Assembly (NCBI GenBank): GCA_950022695.1
Contig: CATLLN010000003.1
Coordinates: 102,972-166,971, forward strand
DNA length: 64,000 nucleotides
Source of the DNA: an uncultured bacterium
GTDB taxonomy: Bacteria > Cyanobacteriota > Vampirovibrionia > Gastranaerophilales > Gastranaerophilaceae
Reading direction: 5' to 3'
Below the pieces are notes generated by a model. It did not search any database, had not been told where the DNA came from, and saw nothing but the letters and a program-made list of their open reading frames with translations. Made by a program: the position numbers and the translations under genes. The number at the start of each line of letters is the position of its first letter. Position 1 is the stretch's first letter. Shown here piece by piece: positions 8,941 to 17,406 of the stretch.

Positions 8941-9036
8941 GCGGAGATACGGGGGCATTATTGCTATTGATCGTAACCTCAAGCAAGTGATAATATTCAG
9001 CTCCGCAAATTTGTGTACTAATAAAACAAAGCAAAA

Positions 9037-11139
9037 TTACGCGCTTTGATTGAACTTGAATGTTCTTTGTACGTTCTTATCAATAACACCTTTGATTACA
9101 TCGTATTCTGCAAGTAATGAAGAGTGTTCTGTATCAATATTTTTAAGCTGCATATCATAGATATTATCTTTTGCTTTAATATCATTCATTGCACGATTAT
9201 ATTCAGCTTCAGCTTTTGTAGTTGCTTCTGTATCTGTTTCTTCTGTAATTTTTGTACAAGTTTTGTAACTTAAACCATTCCATTTGAATGATTTATCAAC
9301 TTGTTCTAATGACACAATACCATTTTCTAAAGCATATGTAAGCCATTCAGAAGATGATGCTAAACCATTTTCAATAGCTTTATAACCTTGTTTCATTCTG
9401 TTAAACAAGTTTGTATACCATTGAGCTTTGGCATCAGCATTACCTTTGTTTGATGTATCATTTTCATCAACCCAAGCATATTTTGGCTCACCGTAAACTT
9501 CAATCATGTTATCAATTAAATATTCTTTAATTACGGTATTGAAGCTTTCTGATTGCTTTATTTTAATTTTAGGTTTTTCAAGATCTTCAGGAAGTTTTTC
9601 TACTGCATCTAAATATTTCAATACAAAATCTACATCAGTTAAGTTTTCAACAGTAACAACATATTTAATAGGTTTTCCATCTTCATCAAGCTCTCCAGTC
9701 TCAAATGTAAAATTTTCTTTAATATGTTGATCCACCTGTTTTATAGAATCTGAACTAAAAATATTATTCATAAACGTAGATTTTGAATCATTGTATTCTT
9801 TTAATACTGTTTCAAGAGTCTTGTTTAGTCCAGGTATTTCACTTGTAACATCAATACCATATTGTTCCGGCTTGAAATCTTTACTAAGTAAAAGTTCAGA
9901 AAAGTTTTCGAAATTTGCAGATTTATTAATTAAATACACAATATCTTCTGCAATAGAATTTAACTGAGCTTTAACCTCATTCAAGTCAGATGAATATGTA
10001 GTTGTAGTAAGCCCTGTTTCTTCCGAATAATTATAATAAAAATATTGAACAGTACCATTATCCTTAATTGGTTTATAAGCAAAGTTATTCATAAACGTCT
10101 CAAATGGTACTTTGTCTTCTATTTTTATACCATTAAGAAGTTCAACATCTTTAGCATAATCTTGTGCTTCTTCACAATTATAACCGGTAACATTGCCATC
10201 TTTATCAACAGTTATTTTAATACCGTCATCAGTAACATATTCATAACCGCCACCATCTAACTCAGTTTTAGTTAAAGTAGTATTCGCTGTATATTTAATC
10301 ATCTCTTCCCCAATTGCATTTGTTACTACAGAGAATTGATTCAATCTTGCTGCTACTGCTGTTTCAACAGTATCTGGAAGCAAATTTTTATTAATTAATT
10401 TTTTAACATTAAATGTATTTGTTCCATTTTCATCTAAAAAAGCATTTTGGAAAGCCTTTAATGCATCTGAAAGAGAGTTTGCCTCAGTAATAGAACTGAT
10501 TTCAAATTCTTTTTGTGCATTATATTGTATTTTTGGCGTATTTCCTGAATATTTCAAATAGCTTTCAAAAGAAGTTTCAGTAGCTTTTATTAAGTTATTT
10601 GAACTTATAACATAATCTTTATAAGATTTTTCATAATCTTCAACTTCTTTTGAATTCTGATAACTTCCATATCCTTCATAGTATTTTTTCATATCTTCAA
10701 CACTAATGTTTTTGAAAGGTTCCGGATAAGTAGGATTTTCAAAAGCACCTAATTGATCAAAATAAGTTGTTGTATATTCAAGACCATGTTTTTTCAAATA
10801 TGCATCCAAATTGCCTTCTGCACTCGCAAAAATAGCAGCTTCATCTTCGCTTACCAAAATTTGACCAGCAGAATTTATAAGACCATATTGAGTATTATAT
10901 GAACTATATGCAGTTAACGCATTATAAGATAAATCTTGAATTTGAGCATTACCAGCAGAATCATAATTGCTAAATTTCAATGTAGCATTATTCAAAGCAT
11001 TAATATAATTTTGGCTTGCTTGTGAACTTTGAGTAGCCAAACGCATTTTAGCATTATTAATAGTTTGAGATCTTAACTCATTATCAGCCAAACGAGCTGT
11101 GATAGTTAATAATCTAGCTTGTGATGCTGCCATTCCCAT
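9037..11139 (-). CDS. Large hypothetical protein with MGMAASQAR N-terminus
   Basis: 700 residues with no signal peptide and no membrane segment. Residues 1-60 form an amphipathic Ala/Gln/Asn-rich helix (MGMAASQARLLTITAR), reminiscent of the N-terminal helices of flagellar rod/hook or type III-exported proteins. The rest is acidic, rich in Asn, Tyr, Glu and Lys, with a helical C-terminus. Other window proteins are flagellar (43712-45907), so an axial or exported role is possible but unproved. I remember similar N-termini in Gastranaerophilales hypothetical proteins, without a known function. SD AAAGGA precedes the ATG by 9-10 bases. It is single-gene, downstream of the 116-residue gene's terminator. 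Confidence 0.6.
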   Translation of the reverse strand: MGMAASQARLLTITARLADNELRSQTINNAKMRLATQSSQASQNYINALNNATLKFSNYDSAGNAQIQDLSYNALTAYSSYNTQYGLINSAGQILVSEDEAAIFASAEGNLDAYLKKHGLEYTTTYFDQLGAFENPTYPEPFKNISVEDMKKYYEGYGSYQNSKEVEDYEKSYKDYVISSNNLIKATETSFESYLKYSGNTPKIQYNAQKEFEISSITEANSLSDALKAFQNAFLDENGTNTFNVKKLINKNLLPDTVETAVAARLNQFSVVTNAIGEEMIKYTANTTLTKTELDGGGYEYVTDDGIKITVDKDGNVTGYNCEEAQDYAKDVELLNGIKIEDKVPFETFMNNFAYKPIKDNGTVQYFYYNYSEETGLTTTTYSSDLNEVKAQLNSIAEDIVYLINKSANFENFSELLLSKDFKPEQYGIDVTSEIPGLNKTLETVLKEYNDSKSTFMNNIFSSDSIKQVDQHIKENFTFETGELDEDGKPIKYVVTVENLTDVDFVLKYLDAVEKLPEDLEKPKIKIKQSESFNTVIKEYLIDNMIEVYGEPKYAWVDENDTSNKGNADAKAQWYTNLFNRMKQGYKAIENGLASSSEWLTYALENGIVSLEQVDKSFKWNGLSYKTCTKITEETDTEATTKAEAEYNRAMNDIKAKDNIYDMQLKNIDTEHSSLLAEYDVIKGVIDKNVQRTFKFNQSA

Positions 11140-11255
11140 TGTAAGCTTTATCCTTTCGTTTCCTTAAAACTTTTCTTATTATATAAATCGGCATTTTTCC
11201 CTGAAACTTTAATATTTTGAGCATAATTGTTAAGAATTTGTTACATAAAAAATAA

Positions 11256-11290
11256 GCAAAAAGAAAGGTCAGAAAATATTTTCTGACCTT
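11256..11290 (-). terminator. Terminator of the 116-residue protein gene
   Basis: Perfect 26-base palindrome at 11265-11290 (arms AAGGTCAGAAAAT and its complement), followed on the minus strand by TTTCTTTTT. Confidence 0.8.
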
Positions 11291-11318
11291 ATATTATTCA
11301 TCCATCATTATAAAAATC

Positions 11319-11669
11319 TTATCCTACAGAACAGAATGATGAGCAAGATGCTCCGGAAAAAGAAGATGCTCCGCCAAAATCTCCGCCACCAAATCCGCAA
11401 TCCCCAAGAACTGCAACAGCTGCGGCGAATTCACCCATAAATCCTGTACCTTCAGAATCTGTAAAATCACAATCTGAATACATTGAATAATCAATAACAG
11501 AAGGATTAGAAGAAATATATGTATCATACTCTCCAACAGTTAACAAACTTTTTGCTTCACTTAAACCCATTGCTAAAACACCTGCATTTTCTACCGGATT
11601 ATTTTTAACATTATTAGTCTTATTTGAAGCTGAACTTTTTGATGCTTGTTTTCCGAATAGTAATATCAT
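11319..11669 (-). CDS. Hypothetical protein with Gly/Ser/Cys-rich tail
   Basis: 116 residues. The N-terminal half is polar (Asn/Lys/Ser) without a clear signal peptide. A short helix carries GLSEAKSLLTVGEYDTY. The last 30 residues are rich in Gly, Ala, Ser, Phe and Cys (GGDFGGASSFSGASCSSFC). Such a tail resembles low-complexity, possibly secreted or modified, C-termini, but no maturation enzyme is adjacent. SD AGGAGA lies 5 bases before the ATG and a strong terminator follows, so it is a genuine monocistronic gene. I do not recognise the family. Confidence 0.6.
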   Translation of the reverse strand: MILLFGKQASKSSASNKTNNVKNNPVENAGVLAMGLSEAKSLLTVGEYDTYISSNPSVIDYSMYSDCDFTDSEGTGFMGEFAAAVAVLGDCGFGGGDFGGASSFSGASCSSFCSVG

Positions 11670-11865
11670 TTGTCTCTCCTAATATCTCGTATTCTTTACA
11701 TCTATATAAAGGATTTTTAAAATAACCGATTTCAGCATGTATTTTTTTCGTTACAATTCTTAATAAGAATTTAAAGCTTAAGGTTTAGACATCTAAACCC
11801 AATGGTTGATGTACATGTCAAAAAAGAGTTGTACTATAGATGTGTAGATTAGGGAGGTAAAAGAA

Positions 11866-12513
11866 TTGAAGAGATTATTTTTAATATTCACATTCTTAAT
11901 TACATTTGCTATCTCAAATATGACAGCACAAGCTGCAGAGAATAGTTTACACACAATTACATTAGAAAAAAACAATTCCGGATATAATATCATACTCGGT
12001 TCTGATAAGGTTGCAAAAGTAATTAAGAAAACACCATCAGAAAACGAACTTATTATGGAACTAACAGGTATCACTTCGTCTGAAACAGTTAATGCTTTAT
12101 ATAAAGGTACAAACAACATTGACAGACTTGTTATCGAAAACTCTGCACCAAATAAATTAAAAGTTTATATTACAGCAGAAAACATAAAAGAATCAACAGT
12201 AATGATTGAACCGCTAAACGGTGAAACAACAATTGTCGGCGAAAGTGTTCCTCTAGACAAAGTCCTGTGGGTAACCTTTGTATTTGCGTTATTTGCAGTA
12301 ATTTTTAAAATTTCAAAAGATATTTCAGAAGAAGACGATAAAATTCTGATTAAAAAAGATATCAAAGACAGAGAAATTCAGTTATACAGAAAATACAGAA
12401 GTGAAATGTCAATTAATACAGGTATAGATTCTCATACAGACTTAAGAATGAGAAAAATGCTTAAAAAAATTGACAGAAAAATAGATGAAAGACTAACATC
12501 TGTTGTTAAATAA
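11866..12513 (+). CDS. Secreted/membrane protein with AMIN-like domain
   Basis: 215 residues from a TTG start chosen because GGGAGG lies 7 bases upstream. Signal peptide about 1-25 (cleavage near AQAAE). The 27-115 region alternates beta strands (YNIILGSDK, ELIMELTGI, LKVYITAE), resembling AMIN domains that attach amidases and secretins to peptidoglycan. A single transmembrane helix lies at about 128-146. A basic cytoplasmic tail follows. Topology: periplasmic domain outside, charged tail inside. It might link wall to cytoplasm. AMIN similarity is judged by eye only. Confidence 0.6.
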   Translation: MKRLFLIFTFLITFAISNMTAQAAENSLHTITLEKNNSGYNIILGSDKVAKVIKKTPSENELIMELTGITSSETVNALYKGTNNIDRLVIENSAPNKLKVYITAENIKESTVMIEPLNGETTIVGESVPLDKVLWVTFVFALFAVIFKISKDISEEDDKILIKKDIKDREIQLYRKYRSEMSINTGIDSHTDLRMRKMLKKIDRKIDERLTSVVK

Positions 12514-12561
12514 AGTTTAAACCTCAAAAACTTAAATATATCCCTAAAACATTTTATGTCT

Positions 12562-12590
12562 GGCAAGTTTAACAACTTGCCCTTTTTATT
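12562..12590 (+). terminator. Terminator of the AMIN-like gene
   Basis: 8-bp stem GGCAAGTT / AACTTGCC with a TAAC loop and a C-TTTTT tail. The rest of the 12514-12689 gap holds AT-rich hairpins (for example 12623-12649) with no assigned role. Confidence 0.8.
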
Positions 12591-12689
12591 TATAATTATA
12601 TAAATCATGAAGTTTCATGAAGAAAAACTTTATTATATAAAGTTTTTCAGAAGAAAGCGAGGAATTATGTAAAAAGATTTATACCCGAA

Positions 12690-13046
12690 TTAAATAGCAA
12701 ACTTAAAAATTAAATATAAATACAATGGAACTGTAATAATTGGAAATATTATAGTAGAAAACTTTTGAAGTTTTGTAAGTGGCTTGTGCTGAATTATCTT
12801 AAATGTTGAAATTGCTGATAGTAATATCGCAATTATATATATAATAAAAAACAGTAATATAATCAATGCTTCAACCAAAACCATATAATTTGATAAGCTT
12901 AATGGTTCACCTTGACTCTCTGATAAAAATAAGATAACTAAAACACAATAAAGATATATAGAAAAAATCAATAAAAAAAGAGAAAAAACACAAGTAAAAC
13001 ACTGAAACAGAAAATATAAACTTAATAAAATATTTTTAACTTTCAT
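12690..13046 (-). CDS. Small hypothetical membrane protein
   Basis: 118 residues, almost entirely hydrophobic, with three to four likely transmembrane helices (about 5-40, 52-78 and 96-118). No catalytic or transport motif is visible. The ATG lacks a clear SD and the base composition is very AT-rich, so it may be poorly expressed or decaying. The 3' end of this gene is echoed by a degraded copy at 13070-13135, which suggests a former tandem duplication. Function unknown. Confidence 0.5.
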   Translation of the reverse strand: MKVKNILLSLYFLFQCFTCVFSLFLLIFSIYLYCVLVILFLSESQGEPLSLSNYMVLVEALIILLFFIIYIIAILLSAISTFKIIQHKPLTKLQKFSTIIFPIITVPLYLYLIFKFAI

Positions 13047-13069
13047 AAAGTGATATTAGTATAAATATA

Positions 13070-13135
13070 AAAAAAGTTAAATACAAATACAAAAGAATCG
13101 TGATATTTGGATATTTACAGTAGAAATTTACAAAG
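13070..13135 (-). pseudogene. Remnant of a paralogue of the small membrane protein
   Basis: About 65 bases that align with the last 65 bases of the gene ending at 12690. Read on the minus strand it encodes a tail with the shared pattern F-x-P-x-I-T and LYLYL-x-F. No start or upstream part remains. Alternatively the two segments are direct repeats flanking the gene. Confidence 0.45.
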
Positions 13136-13160
13136 GAGATGGGTTATACCATCTCCTTTG
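13131..13160 (-). terminator. Terminator overlapping the end of wecB
   Basis: Perfect 12-bp stem CAAAGGAGATGG / CCATCTCCTTTG with a 6-base loop that contains the wecB stop codon. The T-tail on the minus strand is weak (TAAATTT). Confidence 0.6.
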
Positions 13161-14277
13161 TAAAATACTCTCTTATTATTCGTTCTATTGTTTCAGAAGA
13201 ATCACCTTTACCATATGGATTAAGTGTTTTCAAACGAGTTTCTTCTCTTGTCTTTGAAAGAATCTCTGAACTATATGACACAATTTTATCATATTCTGCG
13301 CCAACAAGAACTGAAACTCCTGCATCAATTCCTTCCTGGCGTTCTGTTTCATAACGCATTACAAGAGTCGGACAGCCAAATGACGGTGCTTCTTCTTGTA
13401 TTCCTCCAGAATCTGTCAAAATAAGTTTTGCATTTTTCATTAAATAAACTAAATAAGGATAATCAAGCGGCTTCAATAAATAAACATTTTCATATTCACC
13501 AAGTCTTGAATAAATCTTACACTTTACATTCGGGTTCGGATGAACCGGAATTACAAACTTATGGTCAGAATAAGATTTCACAAGTGTTTCTATTGAATCC
13601 AAAATTCTGTCAATTCTTTCACCATGATTTTCTCTACGATGAGCAGTTATAAGTACAAGTTTATCATCAACTTCAATATCTTGCTCTTTAAAAAAGATTT
13701 CTGCTTGCTCCATTGTTCTGTTAGAAAGACAAAAAAGAGCATCTATAACTGTATTTCCGGTGACATAAATTTTATTTTCTGCAATATCTTCTTTTAATAA
13801 AGCCTTTTTATTTTTTTCTGTTGGTGCAAAATGTAAACTTGCGACACGAGATGTCATCTGACGCATAACTTCTTCAGGAAACGGCTCATAAATATCATAG
13901 GAGCGAAGCCCTGCCTCAACATGAAACACAGGTATTTTACGGTAAAAACTTGTCAAAGCCCCGCACAAAACTGTCATTGTATCACCTTGAACAATAGTTG
14001 CATCAATTTTGTTATCTTCAAAAACCTTATCCAGAGATGTCAAAATTCTTGACTGAACCTCAACCAGTGTTTGATTTTCACGCATACAATCAAGGTTTAT
14101 ATCTGCTTGAAGCCCAAAATAAGCAAGAGTTTGATTAGAAAGCTCTTTCTGCTGTTCTGTATTACAAATTATTACTCTGTATTCTTGTGGGTATTTTTTT
14201 AATTCTAATATCACAGGAGCTAGTTTTATAACTTCCGGACGTGTTCCAAAAACAAATAGTATATTCTTCTTATTCAT
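13144..14277 (-). CDS. wecB: UDP-N-acetylglucosamine 2-epimerase (non-hydrolysing)
   Basis: Converts UDP-GlcNAc to UDP-ManNAc for surface polysaccharide. It is 377 residues, the usual length. Signature segments are FGTRPEVIKLAP (9-20), VQGDTMTVLCGA, HVEAGLRS, AHRRENHG and TDSGGIQEEAPS near the C-terminus, covering the substrate-binding and catalytic Asp/Glu/His positions. It is transcribed alone, divergently from the glutaredoxin gene. There is no SD before the ATG; a TATACT box ends 11 bases upstream, suggesting a very short leader. No mnaC/wecC partner is in this window. Confidence 0.93.
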   Translation of the reverse strand: MNKKNILFVFGTRPEVIKLAPVILELKKYPQEYRVIICNTEQQKELSNQTLAYFGLQADINLDCMRENQTLVEVQSRILTSLDKVFEDNKIDATIVQGDTMTVLCGALTSFYRKIPVFHVEAGLRSYDIYEPFPEEVMRQMTSRVASLHFAPTEKNKKALLKEDIAENKIYVTGNTVIDALFCLSNRTMEQAEIFFKEQDIEVDDKLVLITAHRRENHGERIDRILDSIETLVKSYSDHKFVIPVHPNPNVKCKIYSRLGEYENVYLLKPLDYPYLVYLMKNAKLILTDSGGIQEEAPSFGCPTLVMRYETERQEGIDAGVSVLVGAEYDKIVSYSSEILSKTREETRLKTLNPYGKGDSSETIERIIREYFTKEMV

Positions 14278-14402
14278 AGCTGTAGTTTAGTATAAAAATT
14301 ATAAATTTGCAATTAAACTTAATTACTTCAAATTATATTCTGGCGGCTAATTCACTTCTATCATATTGATTTTTATTATATACCCAAAGAAGGGAGAATT
14401 AT

Positions 14403-14639
14403 ATGTTTGACTTATTTATACTGGAAACCTGTCCGTACTGTCAAAAGGTTATGAATTTCTTGAAAGAAAAAAACATTAAATATCATAAATTCGATACCAT
14501 GATAAACGATAATGTTCTTAGATTACTTTCTCTAGGCGGGAAAGATCAAGTCCCATTTTTATATAACGAAGACACAAATGAAAAAATATACGAGTCAGAT
14601 GAAATAATTAAATATTTGACAAATTATGAACAGGATTAA
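14403..14639 (+). CDS. Glutaredoxin-like protein
   Basis: Thioredoxin-fold thiol oxidoreductase of 78 residues. Active site CPYC is at 10-13 and the cis-proline motif QVPFL near 53-57, followed by the SDEIIKYL helix typical of glutaredoxin / GST N-terminal domains. SD GGGAG precedes the ATG. Only two bases separate it from the hybrid-cluster-like gene at 14642, so the two are almost certainly co-translated and may work together. Glutathione itself may be absent; trxB in this window could be the reductant. Confidence 0.85.
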   Translation: MFDLFILETCPYCQKVMNFLKEKNIKYHKFDTMINDNVLRLLSLGGKDQVPFLYNEDTNEKIYESDEIIKYLTNYEQD

Positions 14640-14641
14640 TT

Positions 14642-16264
14642 ATGCAAAATAGTAATAGAGAATATAAAATAAATTACTTAGATACAAATGAATGTACTTC
14701 ACGCGGAGCTTGTTCCGTATCACCTAGTATTGCTTCAATGGAAGAAGTTGCAATGCTTTTTTTGCAACAGCTTGCTTATTATATTTTGAAACTTGAAAAC
14801 TTTGGCGCCAGCAATGATAAAATTCGACTGGAAATAATTACAACACTTGCAAGCTTAATTTCACTAAACGAATTTAGTGAAAAACAACTTCATACAATAA
14901 TCGTTAATGAATATTTCATGCTTGAAGAAGTGAAGAAAACCTACAACCAGCTTTGCAAAGAAAAAAACATTGTGCCGCAAGATATAAAACGTATCTCAAA
15001 GTTTAACGCTTCAACTAGTGTAGCTCAAACAATAGCTCTTGGTGAAAAATTATTTCTTGAAAAATATAATAAAATTTCAACTGAACAAAAAAATCTTATT
15101 GAAATTTTAATGATTATAATTAAAAGTGTCAGCCTAAATCTTATAAAATTAAACGATTTTAACGAGTTTGACAGTGAAATTTATCATGAAATTTTAAAAA
15201 CATTAGATATATTTAATGATAAAAAATTGCAAAATAAACAAGTGATGGAAAATATTTCAAAACTTGCAATGTTTGATTATAAACTTCAATTAAAAATAAG
15301 TGAATTGCTGTTAAAAACTTTTGACGGAATTTCAAAAGTTGAAGTCTCTCATTCCACAACTAAAGGTAAGGCTATACTTGTTTCCGGAAACAATTTTTTT
15401 GATTTATTAAAAATTTTAGAAGAAACAAAAGATAAAGATATTGATATCTATACACATTCAAACTTGCTTATAACACATGCGCTTAACAAGTTCCATCAAT
15501 TTAAAAACCTAAAAGGTCATTATGGAGATAATACAGAAAATTGTATACTTGATTTTGCAACCTTCCCGGGTTCGATACTTCTAACTAAAAACTCAAAAAA
15601 TAACACCGAATATCTATACCGCGGAAGATTATTTTCAAATGATTACATTGTACCGAACGGTGTAATAAAAATTGAAAACGATAATTATGATGAGCTTATC
15701 GAAGCCTCAGAAAATGCCAAAGGATTTTCTAAAGGGAAAACAAAAGAAAATACTATACTTGGATTCAACGAACAAGAAATTGAAACTCAAATTAATACTA
15801 TTATCGAAAAACTTAATAACGGTAGTATTGAAAAGCTCTATATTATTGGTATAGATCCACATTCACAAATACAAAAAGAATACTTTAAAGAGTTTCTGAC
15901 AAAATTAAAACCTAAAGAATTTGCGATAAGTTTTTCATATGAAAGTAAAAAAGACAATGTCTTAACGATAAATATAGGAAATTACATTCCGCTTGCAAGC
16001 GCAATACTCAAAAAACTTTTTGATAAATATCCGCTTTCAAGTAATAAAATAGTATTTTTATTTACAACCTGCGATGTTATGACAATCTCAAATATCATTA
16101 TACTTAAAAATAAAGATGCTAAAAATATACATATGGCAAAATGTCAGCCTACAATAATTAATCCATCTGTTTTTGAGACATTTAGCAATACATATTCAAT
16201 AAAAACAACCACAAATCCCGAAAATGATTTAAATCTAATAAGAAAACAAAAAGACACTCCGTAA
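14642..16264 (+). CDS. Hybrid cluster protein (Hcp)-related protein lacking cluster ligands
   Basis: 540 residues, the same length as Hcp. It is collinear with Hcp over most of its length, clearest from GKAILVSG through FATFPGSILLT and the RxFxxxxxVPNGVIKI stretch. Yet positions that bind the hybrid Fe-S-O cluster in Hcp are altered. SGH becomes SGN, THGE becomes THSN, SNC becomes KNS, GGCDG becomes GIDPH, the Cys of ACGKYRF falls in SYESKKD, GQCND becomes GNYIP, and the WFEQKA Glu is lost. At the N-terminus only a C-x5-C pair (CTSRGAC) remains of the four-Cys cluster motif. It cannot be a normal NO or hydroxylamine reductase. It is coupled to the glutaredoxin gene. Confidence 0.75.
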   Translation: MQNSNREYKINYLDTNECTSRGACSVSPSIASMEEVAMLFLQQLAYYILKLENFGASNDKIRLEIITTLASLISLNEFSEKQLHTIIVNEYFMLEEVKKTYNQLCKEKNIVPQDIKRISKFNASTSVAQTIALGEKLFLEKYNKISTEQKNLIEILMIIIKSVSLNLIKLNDFNEFDSEIYHEILKTLDIFNDKKLQNKQVMENISKLAMFDYKLQLKISELLLKTFDGISKVEVSHSTTKGKAILVSGNNFFDLLKILEETKDKDIDIYTHSNLLITHALNKFHQFKNLKGHYGDNTENCILDFATFPGSILLTKNSKNNTEYLYRGRLFSNDYIVPNGVIKIENDNYDELIEASENAKGFSKGKTKENTILGFNEQEIETQINTIIEKLNNGSIEKLYIIGIDPHSQIQKEYFKEFLTKLKPKEFAISFSYESKKDNVLTINIGNYIPLASAILKKLFDKYPLSSNKIVFLFTTCDVMTISNIIILKNKDAKNIHMAKCQPTIINPSVFETFSNTYSIKTTTNPENDLNLIRKQKDTP

Positions 16265-16278
16265 TGAAGTGTCTTTTT
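16248..16278. terminator. Bidirectional terminator between Hcp-like gene and rpsG
   Basis: Stem AAAAAGACACT / AGTGTCTTTTT with the stop codon of the Hcp-like gene in the loop region. T-runs are on both strands, so it serves both convergent units. Confidence 0.8.
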
Positions 16279-16296
16279 GCTATATATATTAACAAA

Positions 16297-16767
16297 TTAA
16301 TATCTGTAGTGAGCAAAAGCTTTGTTAGCTTCAGCCATTTTGTGAGTATCTTCACGTTTTTTGCAAGCTGCACCTTGACCGTTTGAAGCATCAATCAATT
16401 CATTAGTTAATTTATCGATGAATGATTTACCGCCTCTTTTCTTAGCTGATTCAATCAACCAAGAAGAAGATAAAGCAAAACCTCTGTCAGCTTTAACTTC
16501 GATAGGTACTTGATAAGTAGAACCACCGATACGACGTGCTTTTACTTCCAATAATGGAGTAGCATTAGTCATAGCTTTTTGGAAAATTTCGATTGGATCT
16601 TCGTTAGTTCTTTCTTTAATTCTTTCCATTGTACCGTAGAAAATCTTTTCAGCTAAAGATTTTTTACCGCGTCTCATAATTCTGTTAATAAATTTAGAAA
16701 CATCAACGCTGTTATATACTGGATCTGCTAAAGGTATTCTTCTTGCAGGTTTAGAACGTCTTGACAT
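16297..16767 (-). CDS. rpsG: 30S ribosomal protein S7
   Basis: 156 residues, standard bacterial S7, an assembly initiator that binds the 3' major domain of 16S rRNA and shapes the E site. Recognisable segments are [10 protein letters not shown] at the start, NRIMRRGKKSLAEKI, PLLEVKARRIGG and the C-terminal ANKAFAHYRY. Its ATG overlaps the rpsL stop (TAATG) and the SD GGGAGG lies within rpsL. It is the last gene of the unit; fusA and tuf do not follow as they do in a classical str operon. Confidence 0.97.
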   Translation of the reverse strand: MSRRSKPARRIPLADPVYNSVDVSKFINRIMRRGKKSLAEKIFYGTMERIKERTNEDPIEIFQKAMTNATPLLEVKARRIGGSTYQVPIEVKADRGFALSSSWLIESAKKRGGKSFIDKLTNELIDASNGQGAACKKREDTHKMAEANKAFAHYRY

Positions 16768-17153
16768 TACTTCTTACCTCCCTTTGCATTCTTTTTAGCA
16801 CCATATTTTGATCTGCTTTGAGCACGGTTAGCAACACCTGCAGTATCTAAAGTACCACGAACGATGTGATAACGTACACCAGGTAAATCCTTAACACGGC
16901 CGCCTCTGATTAGAACAACACTGTGTTCTTGAAGGTTGTGACCAATACCAGGGATATATGAAGTTACTTCAAATCCGTTAGTTAATCTTACCCTAGCAAC
17001 TTTTCTAAGTGCTGAGTTTGGTTTTTTAGGGGTTGTAGTGTAAACCCTTGTACAAACACCGCGTCTTTGAGGACAATTCATCAAAGCCGGAGATTTTGTT
17101 TTGTCTTGAAGCTTTTTACGTTCAGAACGTACTAGCTGGTTAATAGTTGGCAT
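16767..17153 (-). CDS. rpsL: 30S ribosomal protein S12
   Basis: 128 residues, decoding-centre protein S12. It starts at [10 protein letters not shown] (ATG at 17153 with AAGGAG seven bases upstream), the conserved family start; an upstream in-frame ATG at 17177 is rejected. Hallmarks are [22 protein letters not shown] (quoted in part: [10 protein letters not shown]), [12 protein letters not shown] and [13 protein letters not shown]. The streptomycin-relevant Lys residues (TPKKPNS and GRVKDLP) are wild type. Overlaps rpsG by the TAATG junction. Confidence 0.97.
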   Translation of the reverse strand: MPTINQLVRSERKKLQDKTKSPALMNCPQRRGVCTRVYTTTPKKPNSALRKVARVRLTNGFEVTSYIPGIGHNLQEHSVVLIRGGRVKDLPGVRYHIVRGTLDTAGVANRAQSRSKYGAKKNAKGGKK

Positions 17154-17306
17154 AATTTCTCCTTTTAATTTTACCAAATTTGCCCTATACTAAAGCGTTT
17201 ATGGGAGCTTGGGCGTCACATCCCTGCTTATCACATTGTACTAACCGTCAAATCCAGCACGAAAATTTCGGCTAGTATCCACTTATATCAAACATCAACC
17301 AACACC

Positions 17307-17375
17307 AAATGTCAAGGGGGTAAATCTATTACAAGTATTTCCAAGTCATCTCAATAGTTGAGCTCAGTAGCGAAT
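17307..17375 (+). repeat. Dispersed intergenic repeat, copy B
   Basis: Shorter copy: GGGGTAAAT block, TTTCCAAGTCAT core and AGTTGAGCTCAG. It lacks the CCTCGGCCG end. It sits between the rpsL leader and the Tic20-like gene end in a 250-base gap. Confidence 0.65.
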
Positions 17376-17406
17376 TTATTGTTAACAAATGTCAAGCCGG
17401 CAATGA

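Noticed and set aside
8837..9034. A 65-residue reading frame on the minus strand
   Set aside because: It lies across the dispersed repeat and has no family resemblance or SD.
14642..16264. A functional hydroxylamine reductase
   Set aside because: Every recognisable hybrid-cluster ligand position is substituted.
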